Assembly: GCA_019113675.1 (NCBI GenBank)
Contig: DXHA01000054.1
Span: forward strand, 1-33,235
From: Candidatus Yaniella excrementigallinarum
Lineage (GTDB): Bacteria > Actinomycetota > Actinomycetes > Actinomycetales > Micrococcaceae
Reading direction: 5' to 3'
Length of the DNA: 33,235 bases
Below the pieces are notes generated by a model. The model was not told the origin of the DNA and made no database searches. It saw nothing but the letters and a program-made list of their open reading frames with translations. Positions within the stretch are counted from its first letter, which is position 1. Each line of letters opens with the position of its first letter. The translations under genes and the position numbers were made by a program. Below are positions 15,995 through 24,009 of the stretch, piece after piece.

Positions 15995-16030
15995 GGGTAA
16001 GTGTCCGGGGCAACCCCCGGACACTTACCC
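15995..16030 (-). terminator. Perfect 16-bp hairpin between SDR and thioredoxin genes
   Basis: GGGTAAGTGTCCGGGG (15995-16010) pairs perfectly with 16015-16030 around a four-base loop. It lies 11 nt after the SDR stop and 14 nt before the thioredoxin start. There is no T-run on the minus side, so it may be a non-canonical actinobacterial terminator, an RNA-stabilising or attenuating hairpin, or a protein site. Confidence 0.5.
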
Positions 16031-16040
16031 TAGCCGTCGT

Positions 16041-16865
16041 CTAGTCGACAAAGATATCTTTTTCTAATTCGTTAGGATCAATTCCCGGCGAGTATTGGCT
16101 AAAGTCACTAACCCCAATATCTGTTAGTACGTCTTCACACAATACCGCTTTGCCGGCATATTGTGTCCGGTCAGAGGTCAGCACGGCATGGGCCGAATCA
16201 GAATATACCTCCGGAGTGCGCGAGCGTTCATACATCTCGGAACCGCCCAAGGCATACTGCACTGCAGCTGTTTGAATGGTTGTCTTGGGCCATAAGCATG
16301 TGGCAGGGATTTCGTACTGGGCCCCAATACCTAGTGCTGCCAAAGACATGCTATATTTTGCCATCATGTATGCCGGCGCTACTCCAAGCCATTGCTGGCT
16401 TAGGTTTAGAGCTGGTGATAGGCTCAAGATGCGTGGATCAGCGGATTTCTGTAGGTGTGGCACCGCTGTGCGAGTTAAAAGGAACGTCCCACGTACGTTG
16501 ATATCGTGCATGAGATCGTAGCGTTTCATATCGAGCTGCGCTGCCGGTTCCAAGTTGATTGCCGAGGCGTTGTTTATGACGATATCAATGCCACCGAATT
16601 CCTGGACCGTAGTATCCACAGCAGTTTTTATGTCCGCTTCTTCACGTACATCTCCGACTATGGGCAGCGCTTGTCCACCTGCCTCCCGGATTTCATCGGC
16701 AGCAGTATAGACTGTTCCAGGCAGTTTTGGATGGGGCTCGGCTGTTTTTGCCAGCAGTGCAATTTTGGCGCCGTCTTCAGCCAGCCGTTTGGCGATAGCC
16801 AGTCCAATACCACGGCTTCCGCCAGACATTAATATGGTTTTATCTTGCAAACTTGTGTTCGACAT
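16041..16865 (-). CDS. Short-chain dehydrogenase/reductase (HSDL2-like)
   Basis: A 274-residue NAD(P)-dependent oxidoreductase. The cofactor loop is S14-GGSRGI-G21, where the first position is usually Thr. NNAS follows the central strand, and the catalytic pair is Tyr and Lys in APAYMMAKYSM. The extended region after GGxxIG, with AKTAEPHPKLPGTVYTAADEI, and ATCLWPKTTIQTAAV near the C-terminus are typical of the hydroxysteroid dehydrogenase-like 2 group, which is linked to lipid metabolism. The substrate is unknown. The ATG at 16865 is chosen because GGAG lies 6 nt upstream; an ATG at 16880 is less likely. Confidence 0.86.
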   Translation of the reverse strand: MSNTSLQDKTILMSGGSRGIGLAIAKRLAEDGAKIALLAKTAEPHPKLPGTVYTAADEIREAGGQALPIVGDVREEADIKTAVDTTVQEFGGIDIVINNASAINLEPAAQLDMKRYDLMHDINVRGTFLLTRTAVPHLQKSADPRILSLSPALNLSQQWLGVAPAYMMAKYSMSLAALGIGAQYEIPATCLWPKTTIQTAAVQYALGGSEMYERSRTPEVYSDSAHAVLTSDRTQYAGKAVLCEDVLTDIGVSDFSQYSPGIDPNELEKDIFVD

Positions 16866-17013
16866 CGATGCTCCATTCATTTTTTCTCGTAAGCTAGGTT
16901 ACATTCTGCCAGATTAATCCGATACTTTCCGTATCGAGTACTTTGTGATTACAGCGACGCCGATCGCAGCGCGCCAAGCTTATCGTGTCCGTAGGGTATG
17001 CCAAGATTAAAGT

Positions 17014-18228
17014 ATGCAAATTTCAACCGCGATTGTGTTGTGTATCCTGATCGCCATCGTATGTTTTGGCGTCGGCTTTTTTCTCGGAGCACGCCGCACC
17101 GGCAACCAACCATCTACTGACCTGAGCGCACTCCGTGAGCAATTGGCCACGGCAACAACTCGAGCCGAGCTATTGGAACAGCAGCGCAACGAGGATCGCC
17201 AGCAATTCCAATCCCAACATCAGATTGTGCAGATGTTGAGCCCACTGTCTCAGCAGCTGGATCACCTGGGTGGACAAGTGGCGCAGTTGGAACGGGATCG
17301 TGGTCAGCAATATAGCCAATTAGCCACCCAGCTGCGCAATGCCCAGGCCACCGATTCAGCTTTATTGGAAAATACCCAGAAATTGGTGGCCAGTCTCAAG
17401 TCATCATCTGCTCGTGGCCACTGGGGTGAAGTTCAGCTGCGACGCATCGTGGAAGCAGCAGGTATGCTGCAGCACACCGATTTTCAAGAACAGGTGCAGA
17501 TCTCGGCCGATACCGCTGAGCGTGATGGTGTGCAATTCCGCCCCGATATGCTGGTGCACCTTCCAGGTGGCAAGTCGTTGGTGGTCGATGCCAAAGCTCC
17601 GATGTCAGCTATTTTACAAGCAGGTGAACTGCCCGACGGGGGAACGGAAGAGGAACAACGTCACCGGGCGGAATTAGAAGCTGCACATGCACGAGCACTT
17701 CGAGCACATGTTAAAGAATTGAGCACAAAAAAATATTGGGCCGCTTTGGATAATACACCGGATTTAGTGTTGTTATTCTTGCCCGCCGAATCACATCTTT
17801 CTACCGCGCTGCAAGCTGATCCGCAGCTCTTAGACCACGCCTTCAACCAGGGTATTGCACTGGTCTCACCAGTCTCGTTACTTGCCACTTTAAAATCGGT
17901 GGCTTATGCATGGCAGCAAGAAAACCTTGTTGATAATGCCCGCACCGTTTTTGCTTCAGCCCGTGAACTTTATGAACGGTTGAGCCTGATGGGCCGACGC
18001 CTAGATTCACTGGGTAAGTCAATTAACACAACAGTCTCACGCTTCAACACGATGATGGCCACACTGGAAGGACGTGTCATGCCCTCGGCACGTCGAATAG
18101 AGGAGCTCGATGCGTCGTTGAATAGCATTGATTTACCTGAAGCTGTCCAGCAGACAACGCGTGATATAACAGCGCCAGAGCTGCAAGCAGATATTGATGC
18201 TGCCACGCACCCTACCGAGGCGGAGTAG
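17014..18228 (+). CDS. rmuC: DNA recombination protein RmuC
   Basis: A 404-residue protein with an N-terminal membrane anchor (about residues 5-25). A Gln/Glu-rich coiled coil follows (about 38-125), then the RmuC domain. The domain shows SSARGHWGEVQLRRIVEAAG and the nuclease-like core FRPDMLVHLPGGKSLVVDAKAP, where D and D-A-K match the PD-(D/E)xK fold. The C-terminal helix is YERLSLMGRRLDSLGKS. RmuC limits inversions at short inverted repeats and in E. coli acts on phage or mobile DNA. The ATG at 17014 begins the natural anchor. The next gene starts 5 nt after its stop. Confidence 0.93.
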   Translation: MQISTAIVLCILIAIVCFGVGFFLGARRTGNQPSTDLSALREQLATATTRAELLEQQRNEDRQQFQSQHQIVQMLSPLSQQLDHLGGQVAQLERDRGQQYSQLATQLRNAQATDSALLENTQKLVASLKSSSARGHWGEVQLRRIVEAAGMLQHTDFQEQVQISADTAERDGVQFRPDMLVHLPGGKSLVVDAKAPMSAILQAGELPDGGTEEEQRHRAELEAAHARALRAHVKELSTKKYWAALDNTPDLVLLFLPAESHLSTALQADPQLLDHAFNQGIALVSPVSLLATLKSVAYAWQQENLVDNARTVFASARELYERLSLMGRRLDSLGKSINTTVSRFNTMMATLEGRVMPSARRIEELDASLNSIDLPEAVQQTTRDITAPELQADIDAATHPTEAE

Positions 18229-18232
18229 TACG

Positions 18233-18697
18233 ATGAAGGAGCAATCCCCAAAATCGGTAGTCTTCCACTTTCAACACGCCTGGAACAAGCATAATGCAGA
18301 CGAACTAGCCAATGTGTTTGTCGATGATGCTCACTTCATTAATGTCACGGGTTTGTGGTGGTCAGACAAAGACCAGATTCGAAAAGCCCACCAATTCGGT
18401 TTTGAAAATATCTTCGGCGATTCGCATATGACTATAGGGCGTACTGAGGTGCGCATGTTAGGCAGCGACCACGCTGTGGTCCATGCTCGGGTGACCGTTA
18501 GTGGGCAAAATACACCCGATGGTCAGATTGCAGACGACCGCCGCACGGTTTTCACCTTTGTCGTCACTAGGATGAAGGAAAACCAGGGTGCCCAGTGGAA
18601 AGCAGTTTCAGCCCAGAACACCGATGTAGTACCAGGCGGGCCCGAAACCCACGTTAATTCTCCGCAAGGTCAAACCGCTGTCCGGTATCGCACCTAA
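18233..18697 (+). CDS. SgcJ/EcaC-type SnoaL-like protein
   Basis: A 154-residue alpha+beta-barrel protein of the NTF2/SnoaL superfamily. FQHAWNKHNADELANVFVDDAHFINVTG is the classic opening of the SgcJ/EcaC group (TIGR02246-like), and RRTVFTFVVTRM forms the last strands. These proteins are small-molecule-binding or unknown enzymes. The ATG at 18233 follows GAGGCGGAG and is 5 nt after rmuC, so the two are likely co-transcribed. Its stop overlaps the stop of the convergent gene by four bases (CTAA, 18694-18697). Confidence 0.75.
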   Translation: MKEQSPKSVVFHFQHAWNKHNADELANVFVDDAHFINVTGLWWSDKDQIRKAHQFGFENIFGDSHMTIGRTEVRMLGSDHAVVHARVTVSGQNTPDGQIADDRRTVFTFVVTRMKENQGAQWKAVSAQNTDVVPGGPETHVNSPQGQTAVRYRT

Positions 18698-19605
18698 TAC
18701 CGCGCCCGACGCCGGTTCGAAGAAATAAAACCGCCAAGTATCCCCAACAGTGCCACACCTGCACCGGCAACCATCAAAACTATCAGCTGCGGGTCAGCCC
18801 AATCTTGTACAGCACGTAAAAATGGTCGTAGCAACACCAGATGCGGCGTATTTTCAGCACGGTCAAGAATGACATGTTGCATTTGGGAGAACCCGAATTT
18901 AGCGAACATTCCACATACCGCAGCCACCACACCGGTGACTAACCATACAATCCATCGGCTCCCACCCGATCCGATAAGTAAGGCTATCAAGAATACGATT
19001 CCAGCGAGCACGAGCAATACCGGCCATAAAGTCATAAGTTGGGTTGCCAAAACAGTCTGTTCGGCGGTCAGCATGCTTACCGGCGGGATGGAAGTGTTGA
19101 TAGTAAGTTTTGGCTCTAGCTGCATGTTGGAGGAGGAACCGGTGACGTCAGCTACGGCATCATTAATATCTTAGACTGCCACCTCAGCCACTGGATCTAG
19201 ATGCCATTGCAATTGGGCATCAGTGGAATTATCTGCAATCGGTTCACCGGCATCCATTTCTTCTTGTAATGAATCAATCTGATCGACCCATCCGGTACGT
19301 GTTTGTTCCAAGCTTTGGGCCCAAGCCTCATCAAAGTCATCCTTAGAGGTGACGTGTTGTGCAGCCGATGACACCGCTGAATTGACCGCCTCGTCAAGCA
19401 CAGCCACATCAATTGACTCGGATGCCATATTGCCAAGCGCATCGGGGACGGCAGCTTTGAGCTGGTCTGCTGCCTCACCAGAGCCTAAAATGTCCTGAAC
19501 GGGTTCCGGCTGGTGCGTCACACCGTTGAGTTTCCACGCTATAAGCCCGAGTGATGCAGTAAGGCCAGCAACGATGGCTAGTATGACCGCCAAAAAGTTA
19601 CGCAT
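18694..19605 (-). pseudogene. Membrane protein gene split by one in-frame TAA
   Basis: One minus-strand frame runs from ATG 19605 to TAG 18694 (304 codons) and is interrupted by a single TAA at 19171-19173. The first part (144 residues) has an N-terminal membrane anchor MRNFLAVILAIVAGLTASLG and a long acidic outside domain. The second part continues in the same frame with DINDAVADVTG, then THE INTSIPPVSMLTAEQ region, three membrane segments (MTLWPVLLVLAG, WIVWLVTGVVAAV, LIVLMVAGAGVALLG) and the basic tail NRRRARY. The next ATG (19125) has no ribosome binding site, so re-initiation is unlikely. CAA to TAA by one C-to-T change would explain it. The intact family would be an actinobacterial membrane protein of unknown function. 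Confidence 0.65.
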
Positions 19606-19611
19606 CCGTGA

Positions 19612-19617
19612 ATCCTA
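19612..19617 (-). promoter_or_regulatory. -10 box for a leaderless transcript
   Basis: On the minus strand TAGGAT lies 6 nt before the ATG at 19605. The promoter of the split gene therefore still looks functional. Confidence 0.4.
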
Positions 19618-19683
19618 CTTTCTCCACGTTCGGACGTTTTGTGAAACTATCGTGATACTAAGTAACTAGTTTAGGTGGAAGTG

Positions 19684-20952
19684 ATGACTGAACACATTCC
19701 TGCACGGGATGGAACCGATCAGCCGCAGCAAGCTGCTGATACCACAGCAGAAAATCCCTGGCCACTGTCTCGGTTGTCAGATAATCTCAAACGCTACATT
19801 GAGCGTGTCTCTCCTACCTGGGTTGAAGGCCAACTTATTGAACATCGTGTCAGCCGAGGCCACGCCTGGATGACGATGCGTGACATTGACGTTGAAATGT
19901 CTCTACCCGTGGTGGCCTGGGCACGCACCGCGAGACGATTGGATGCTTCGATCCAAGAAGGCAGCCGAGTCGTAGCCTTAGTGAAACCGAACTTTTATAC
20001 TAAAACCGGCCGGTTGACCATGGTCGTCGATGATATGCGTCCTGTCGGTATTGGCGAGTTGCTGGCCCGAGTCGAAAAGCTGCGTCGTCTTCTAGCTGAC
20101 GAAGGTTTATTTGCCTCCGAACGCAAGCGCTCCCTACCATTTTTGCCCAATACCATCGGATTGATCACCGGCCGGGATTCTGATGCAATGCATGATGTAC
20201 AACGAAACGTATGGTTGCGGTGGCCACAAGCCCGGTTTGAAGTCGTTCACGCTGCCATGCAGGGCGCTGAAGCGGGAACCGAAGTTTCAGCCGCGCTGCG
20301 TCAACTAGACGCAAATACTGATGTTGATGTCATTGTTGTAGCCCGCGGTGGCGGAGCCTTAGAAGAAGTCGTACTGCCGTTTTCAGAAGAAGGCTTGATA
20401 CGCACAGTTTCAGGCCTCAGCACACCGGTTGTGTCAGCTATCGGCCACGAACAAGATCATCCCGTTCTCGATGATATTGCCGATTTTCGTGCCTCAACCC
20501 CCACCGATGCAGCCAAAACTATCGTGCCTGATGCTGCTGTCGAACTTGCTGGTATCGCTGATGTTCGGTTACGCATGGCTCAGGCTGTGGAACGTATGAT
20601 AGACGTTCAAAGCCAACATCTAAGCCAATTACGTTCACGACCCGTAATGGTTCAGCCCTCTACTATGATCAACACACGGGCTGAAGAAATTGAACTGATA
20701 TTGGCCCGCTCCCGCGCCACTCTTGGCCACCTTTTACATCGGGCAACTGATCACATCGACCAGCTCAAAGCCCGCGTGCGCTCATTATCACCCCAACACA
20801 CACTAAATCGCGGTTATGCCGTGGTCCACCACAACAACACCATTTTGCGAGATACCGCTGAAGTCGATGTTGGCGATAACCTAGATATTCTAGTGGCAGC
20901 AGGCCGGTTAGGCGCCACGACCACATCGGTTGCTGAAACAACACAGGAGTAA
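19684..20952 (+). CDS. xseA: Exodeoxyribonuclease VII large subunit
   Basis: A 422-residue catalytic subunit of exonuclease VII, which degrades single-stranded DNA from both ends. An OB-fold DNA-binding domain lies at about residues 25-125 (WVEGQLIEHRVSRGHAWMTM, then SRVVALVKPNFYTKTGRLTM). The catalytic domain begins LPNTIGLITGRDSDAMHD. It includes VIVVARGGGALEEVVLPFSE and SAIGHEQDHPVLDDIADFRA with STPTDAAKTIVP. A coiled coil precedes the C-terminal QHTLNRGYAVV. The ATG at 19684 follows AGGTGG; an in-frame GTG at 19675 is less likely. The small subunit follows 6 nt later. Confidence 0.95.
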   Translation: MTEHIPARDGTDQPQQAADTTAENPWPLSRLSDNLKRYIERVSPTWVEGQLIEHRVSRGHAWMTMRDIDVEMSLPVVAWARTARRLDASIQEGSRVVALVKPNFYTKTGRLTMVVDDMRPVGIGELLARVEKLRRLLADEGLFASERKRSLPFLPNTIGLITGRDSDAMHDVQRNVWLRWPQARFEVVHAAMQGAEAGTEVSAALRQLDANTDVDVIVVARGGGALEEVVLPFSEEGLIRTVSGLSTPVVSAIGHEQDHPVLDDIADFRASTPTDAAKTIVPDAAVELAGIADVRLRMAQAVERMIDVQSQHLSQLRSRPVMVQPSTMINTRAEEIELILARSRATLGHLLHRATDHIDQLKARVRSLSPQHTLNRGYAVVHHNNTILRDTAEVDVGDNLDILVAAGRLGATTTSVAETTQE

Positions 20953-20958
20953 GAATCT

Positions 20959-21234
20959 ATGACAGATAACCAACATTCCCAGCCAGCGGTGACCGGCTTT
21001 TCAACCGCAGATGTCTCTGATGTAGCGGCTATGACTTATGAACAAGCCCGCACGGAGCTTATCCAGACCGTGGAGCGTTTAGAAGCCGGCGGCGCCGGAC
21101 TCGAAGAGTCACTGGCGCTGTGGGAACGCGGTGAAGCATTGGCGCGCCGCTGTGAAGCCTGGTTGGAGGGCGCCCGCACAAGACTGGCCGAGGTCCGTGC
21201 TGAAACAGAAACACCGCAACAGCCTGACCAATAG
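20959..21234 (+). CDS. xseB: Exodeoxyribonuclease VII small subunit
   Basis: A 91-residue helical partner of XseA. The core MTYEQARTELIQTVERLEAG, then GLEESLALWERGEALARRCE and LEGARTRLAEV, is the standard family sequence. The N-terminus has about 25 extra polar residues. AGGAG lies 10 nt before the ATG. It is co-transcribed with xseA and is the last gene before a convergent aminotransferase. Confidence 0.94.
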   Translation: MTDNQHSQPAVTGFSTADVSDVAAMTYEQARTELIQTVERLEAGGAGLEESLALWERGEALARRCEAWLEGARTRLAEVRAETETPQQPDQ

Positions 21235-21239
21235 GCTGT
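21219..21239. terminator. Small hairpin between convergent xseB and aminotransferase genes
   Basis: ACAGCCT (21219-21225) pairs with AGGCTGT (21233-21239) over a 7-nt loop, overlapping the xseB stop. No T-run follows, so termination is only possible, not certain. Confidence 0.3.
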
Positions 21240-21256
21240 GCTATGCGTCTACCAGC

Positions 21257-22492
21257 TTAGGCATGACGGTAACGATAATCATCTAAGAACGCGGCAATCC
21301 GTTCAATTCCCTCCGATAATTCACGTACCGGTGGCAACGTAACCATCCGAAAATGGTCGGTATCTGGATAGTTAAACGCACCACCGTGCGATACTAGGAT
21401 CTGCTGTTGTCGCAGTAGGTCGATGACAAACGTCTCATCGTCCTCAATCGGATACATCTCGGGGTCTAGCCGGGGAAATAGGTATAGCGCCCCGTGGGCT
21501 TCCTGTACCGAAACACCGGGGATATTTCGCAACAATTTTGTAGCCAAGTTACGCTGTTCTACGAGTCGGCCACCGGGAAGTATCAAATCATTTATTGACT
21601 GATAACCACCCAGGGCGGTCTGAATCACGTGCTGGGCGGGCACGTTTGAACACATGCGCATATTAGCTAATAATGTCAGGCCCTCCAGGAAATCCGCGGC
21701 TCGATGCTTAGCCCCAGAAACCGCAACCCAGCCGGCACGATAACCGGCAACCCGGTAAGCTTTCGATAACCCTGAAAAAGTCAGCACAAGAACATCGTCA
21801 GCAACCGATGCGGCATGAATATGTTCAGCGTCGTCGTACAGGATTTTTTCATAAATCTCATCTGACAGAACGACCAGGCCGTTTTTACGTGCCACTTCGA
21901 AAATATTTTCTAGTGTTTCACGGGAATATACAGCACCGGTAGGGTTATTTGGATTAATAATTACAATAGCTTTGGTGCGCTCAGAGATACGGGATTCAAT
22001 ATGTTCCAGATCCGGAGCCCAGCCTTCTTCTTCTACACACCGGTAGTGAATAGCGCGCCCACCGGCAAGAGTAGTGGCACCGGTCCACAATGGGTAGTCC
22101 GGTGATGGGATAAGGACCTCATCGCCGTCATCGAGCAAAGCTTGCAGCACCATCGAAATCATTTCCGAAACGCCGTTGCCAATAAAGATGTCGTCGCTGC
22201 GGATGTCCATGATGCCTTCGGTCTCGTAGTACTGCGATACCGCTCGCCGAGCAGAGGTGATGCCTTTAGAGTCCGAGTAACCCTGCGCCAGGGGCAGGTT
22301 AGCAATCATATCTTTGAGAATTTCGTTTGGGGCTTCGAAACCAAAGGGGGCAGGGTTGCCAATGTTGAGCCGCATAATGCGCTGACCGGCCGCTTCTAAG
22401 CGTTGGGCTTCTTCGAGGATAGGACCGCGAACATCGTAGCGGACGTTAAGAAGTTTTGATGATTGACGGATGTCACGGTGAGCGCGGGTCAA
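21257..22492 (-). CDS. alaA: Alanine/glutamate-type PLP aminotransferase (AlaA-like)
   Basis: A 411-residue fold-type I aminotransferase expected to move amino groups between glutamate and pyruvate (alanine synthesis). Signatures include RLNIGNPAPFGFEAP and IVIINPNNPTGAVYSRE. The PLP lysine lies in FSGLSKAYRVAGYRAGW and the carboxylate-binding Arg in DHFRMVTLPP. The start codon is TTG at 22492: AGGAGG lies 6 nt before it and no better ATG precedes the conserved N-terminus. It is the last gene of a leftward group behind a lipoprotein (47 nt gap). Confidence 0.88.
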   Translation of the reverse strand: MTRAHRDIRQSSKLLNVRYDVRGPILEEAQRLEAAGQRIMRLNIGNPAPFGFEAPNEILKDMIANLPLAQGYSDSKGITSARRAVSQYYETEGIMDIRSDDIFIGNGVSEMISMVLQALLDDGDEVLIPSPDYPLWTGATTLAGGRAIHYRCVEEEGWAPDLEHIESRISERTKAIVIINPNNPTGAVYSRETLENIFEVARKNGLVVLSDEIYEKILYDDAEHIHAASVADDVLVLTFSGLSKAYRVAGYRAGWVAVSGAKHRAADFLEGLTLLANMRMCSNVPAQHVIQTALGGYQSINDLILPGGRLVEQRNLATKLLRNIPGVSVQEAHGALYLFPRLDPEMYPIEDDETFVIDLLRQQQILVSHGGAFNYPDTDHFRMVTLPPVRELSEGIERIAAFLDDYRYRHA

Positions 22493-22539
22493 GTGGGTCC
22501 TCCTGAAACCTTTAGGGTTAGGTTGATTGTAGATGACAA

Positions 22540-23493
22540 CTAATCGCTGTCTGTCGACATGTCAGCAACCGTGTCTGTATCAATAAGATCCTGTTGGGCT
22601 AGCCAATAGGCGACCGCGGTATCAACGTCGTAGTCTAAATCGGATTCAGAGGCGTATGCGTCATGGTAACCACGTAATAACTCGGTTGCCGCTTCGGCAT
22701 CGATCACCTCGACTACAGCACTAATTTCTCGTTCAAGTGCGTCCTCAATATCGGTATGACTAATCACCGCTAGACTCGATGAGCCAGCATCATTATCCAG
22801 TTCCAGGGTGTCCAAACCTAGGTCGGAAATGACTGGTGCCACGTTGTGTAGCATTGCCACGGTATTGGACTCGGCCGTCATCCGTGTGGCAATGTCATTG
22901 TAGGTGTCGATATCCACTAAACCGGTGGTTTCGTATTCAGGTTCACAACCCTGGTCGGTCAGCTCCGTCATAGCTTCATCGGCTTCATCAGCCAATGCTT
23001 CCGGCAATATCCACGTCAGTTGATCACAATGCGTTTCTAAAGCCTGTGCATCTTTATCTTTAGCGCTTTGTTGCTGTGCTTGGTCAAATTGCGTGGCTGT
23101 AATAGTCGAAGCAGCAGCGATTGTCCGCAGTTCTACTGGCGCTTGGGAAACCGTCTGCAGCTGTTCGGGCAGCAGGATTGCCTGACCATTTGCTGTCGTA
23201 TCCTGTCGAGCAGTAACTACCCCAATCTGGGCTTGATCCGCAGGTGTCTGCTGCTCAAGGTCGTCAAATACGTCGTCATAATCCGAGCGCTGTTGGATTT
23301 CTACCTCAGTTCCTTGGTCTTGAACATAATGGGCAATTGCCATTGATGTTGCCTGGTCTAAGACAGCCTCGGAGGTAATAATCGTCAGCTGCTTGGCCTC
23401 GATGCTCTCTCCGGAGCCACAGCCTGTAAGCAACACAGCGGCTAGCGCAGCGGGGACCAAGAATCGCGGAGCATACCTCACTGGTTGTTTCAC
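22540..23493 (-). CDS. Lipoprotein, possibly an OpuAC-like substrate-binding protein
   Basis: A 317-residue secreted lipoprotein. The signal peptide ends LLTGCG with Cys25. The mature part starts with a strand LTIITSEAVLDQATSMAIAH and then alternates helices and strands in an acidic, Gln- and Asp-rich sequence. The opening strand and the closing helices (VVEVIDAEAATELLRGYHDA, VDTAVAYWLAQQDLI) faintly recall the glycine betaine-binding (OpuAC/QAT) family. The match is too weak to name, and no permease or ATPase gene is adjacent. Its ATG overlaps the NUDIX stop by four bases (23490-23493). Confidence 0.7.
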   Translation of the reverse strand: MKQPVRYAPRFLVPAALAAVLLTGCGSGESIEAKQLTIITSEAVLDQATSMAIAHYVQDQGTEVEIQQRSDYDDVFDDLEQQTPADQAQIGVVTARQDTTANGQAILLPEQLQTVSQAPVELRTIAAASTITATQFDQAQQQSAKDKDAQALETHCDQLTWILPEALADEADEAMTELTDQGCEPEYETTGLVDIDTYNDIATRMTAESNTVAMLHNVAPVISDLGLDTLELDNDAGSSSLAVISHTDIEDALEREISAVVEVIDAEAATELLRGYHDAYASESDLDYDVDTAVAYWLAQQDLIDTDTVADMSTDSD

Positions 23494-23954
23494 TGTTCCG
23501 GTGTTGTAAGGCCGGCATGCGGAGTTAGTTGCAGTGCTTCAGTCACCCACTCAGACACACGGTGCCCCTTGGTTTTTATTCGATTATGCAACTGGCTTAT
23601 CGGTATCCATGCGGCGTCAGTGGAGGACCCATCGACCTCTGGGCGTAGGGACCCAGAGACGATATCGGCGGTGTAAAGCAGACGCAAAATTTGCAGTGGC
23701 AGGTATTGTCCCGGTACCCGTTTTTCAGCGCTGATCACATGTGTGGATACTGTCAGAAAGCCGGTGAGCGCAACGTTGTAGCCGGTTTCTTCCCATACCT
23801 CTCGTATGCATGCGGCTTCGGGCTGTTCATCAAATTCGATACCCCCGCCAGGTAACGTCCAAAAGGAGTCAATTGAGCTCTCCCATAGACTCAGCAAAAC
23901 TGCATCCTGTTTCGTAATTAGCGCATAAGACGCGGGTCGCCACCGAAATTCCAT
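23490..23954 (-). CDS. NUDIX hydrolase
   Basis: A 154-residue Mg-dependent pyrophosphohydrolase of nucleoside-diphosphate-X substrates. The full NUDIX box runs from Gly37 to Tyr59, with the pattern GGIEFDE (Glu43) and REVWEETG (Arg51, Glu52, Glu55, Glu56). The beta strand FRWRPASYALITKQDAVLLS opens the fold. The substrate cannot be inferred. The ATG at 23954 is preceded by TACACT at 8 nt and no ribosome site, so it looks leaderless. It heads the operon with the lipoprotein and aminotransferase. Confidence 0.86.
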   Translation of the reverse strand: MEFRWRPASYALITKQDAVLLSLWESSIDSFWTLPGGGIEFDEQPEAACIREVWEETGYNVALTGFLTVSTHVISAEKRVPGQYLPLQILRLLYTADIVSGSLRPEVDGSSTDAAWIPISQLHNRIKTKGHRVSEWVTEALQLTPHAGLTTPEQ

Positions 23955-23962
23955 ACTTTCTC

Positions 23963-23968
23963 AGTGTA
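23963..23968 (-). promoter_or_regulatory. -10 box for a leaderless NUDIX transcript
   Basis: On the minus strand TACACT lies 8 nt before the ATG at 23954, back to back with the box of the divergent TPR gene. Confidence 0.4.
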
Positions 23969-23996
23969 CTGGTCGTTTCAGTCGCTCAGTGATCAC

Positions 23997-24002
23997 TAGA
24001 CT
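23997..24002 (+). promoter_or_regulatory. -10 box for a leaderless TPR transcript
   Basis: TAGACT lies 7 nt before the ATG at 24010. Confidence 0.4.
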
Positions 24003-24009
24003 ATGAGTC

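Noticed and set aside
19171-19173. TAA as a recoded sense codon
   Set aside because: TAA is not used for selenocysteine or pyrrolysine, and other genes here use TAA as a normal stop (for example 20950-20952).
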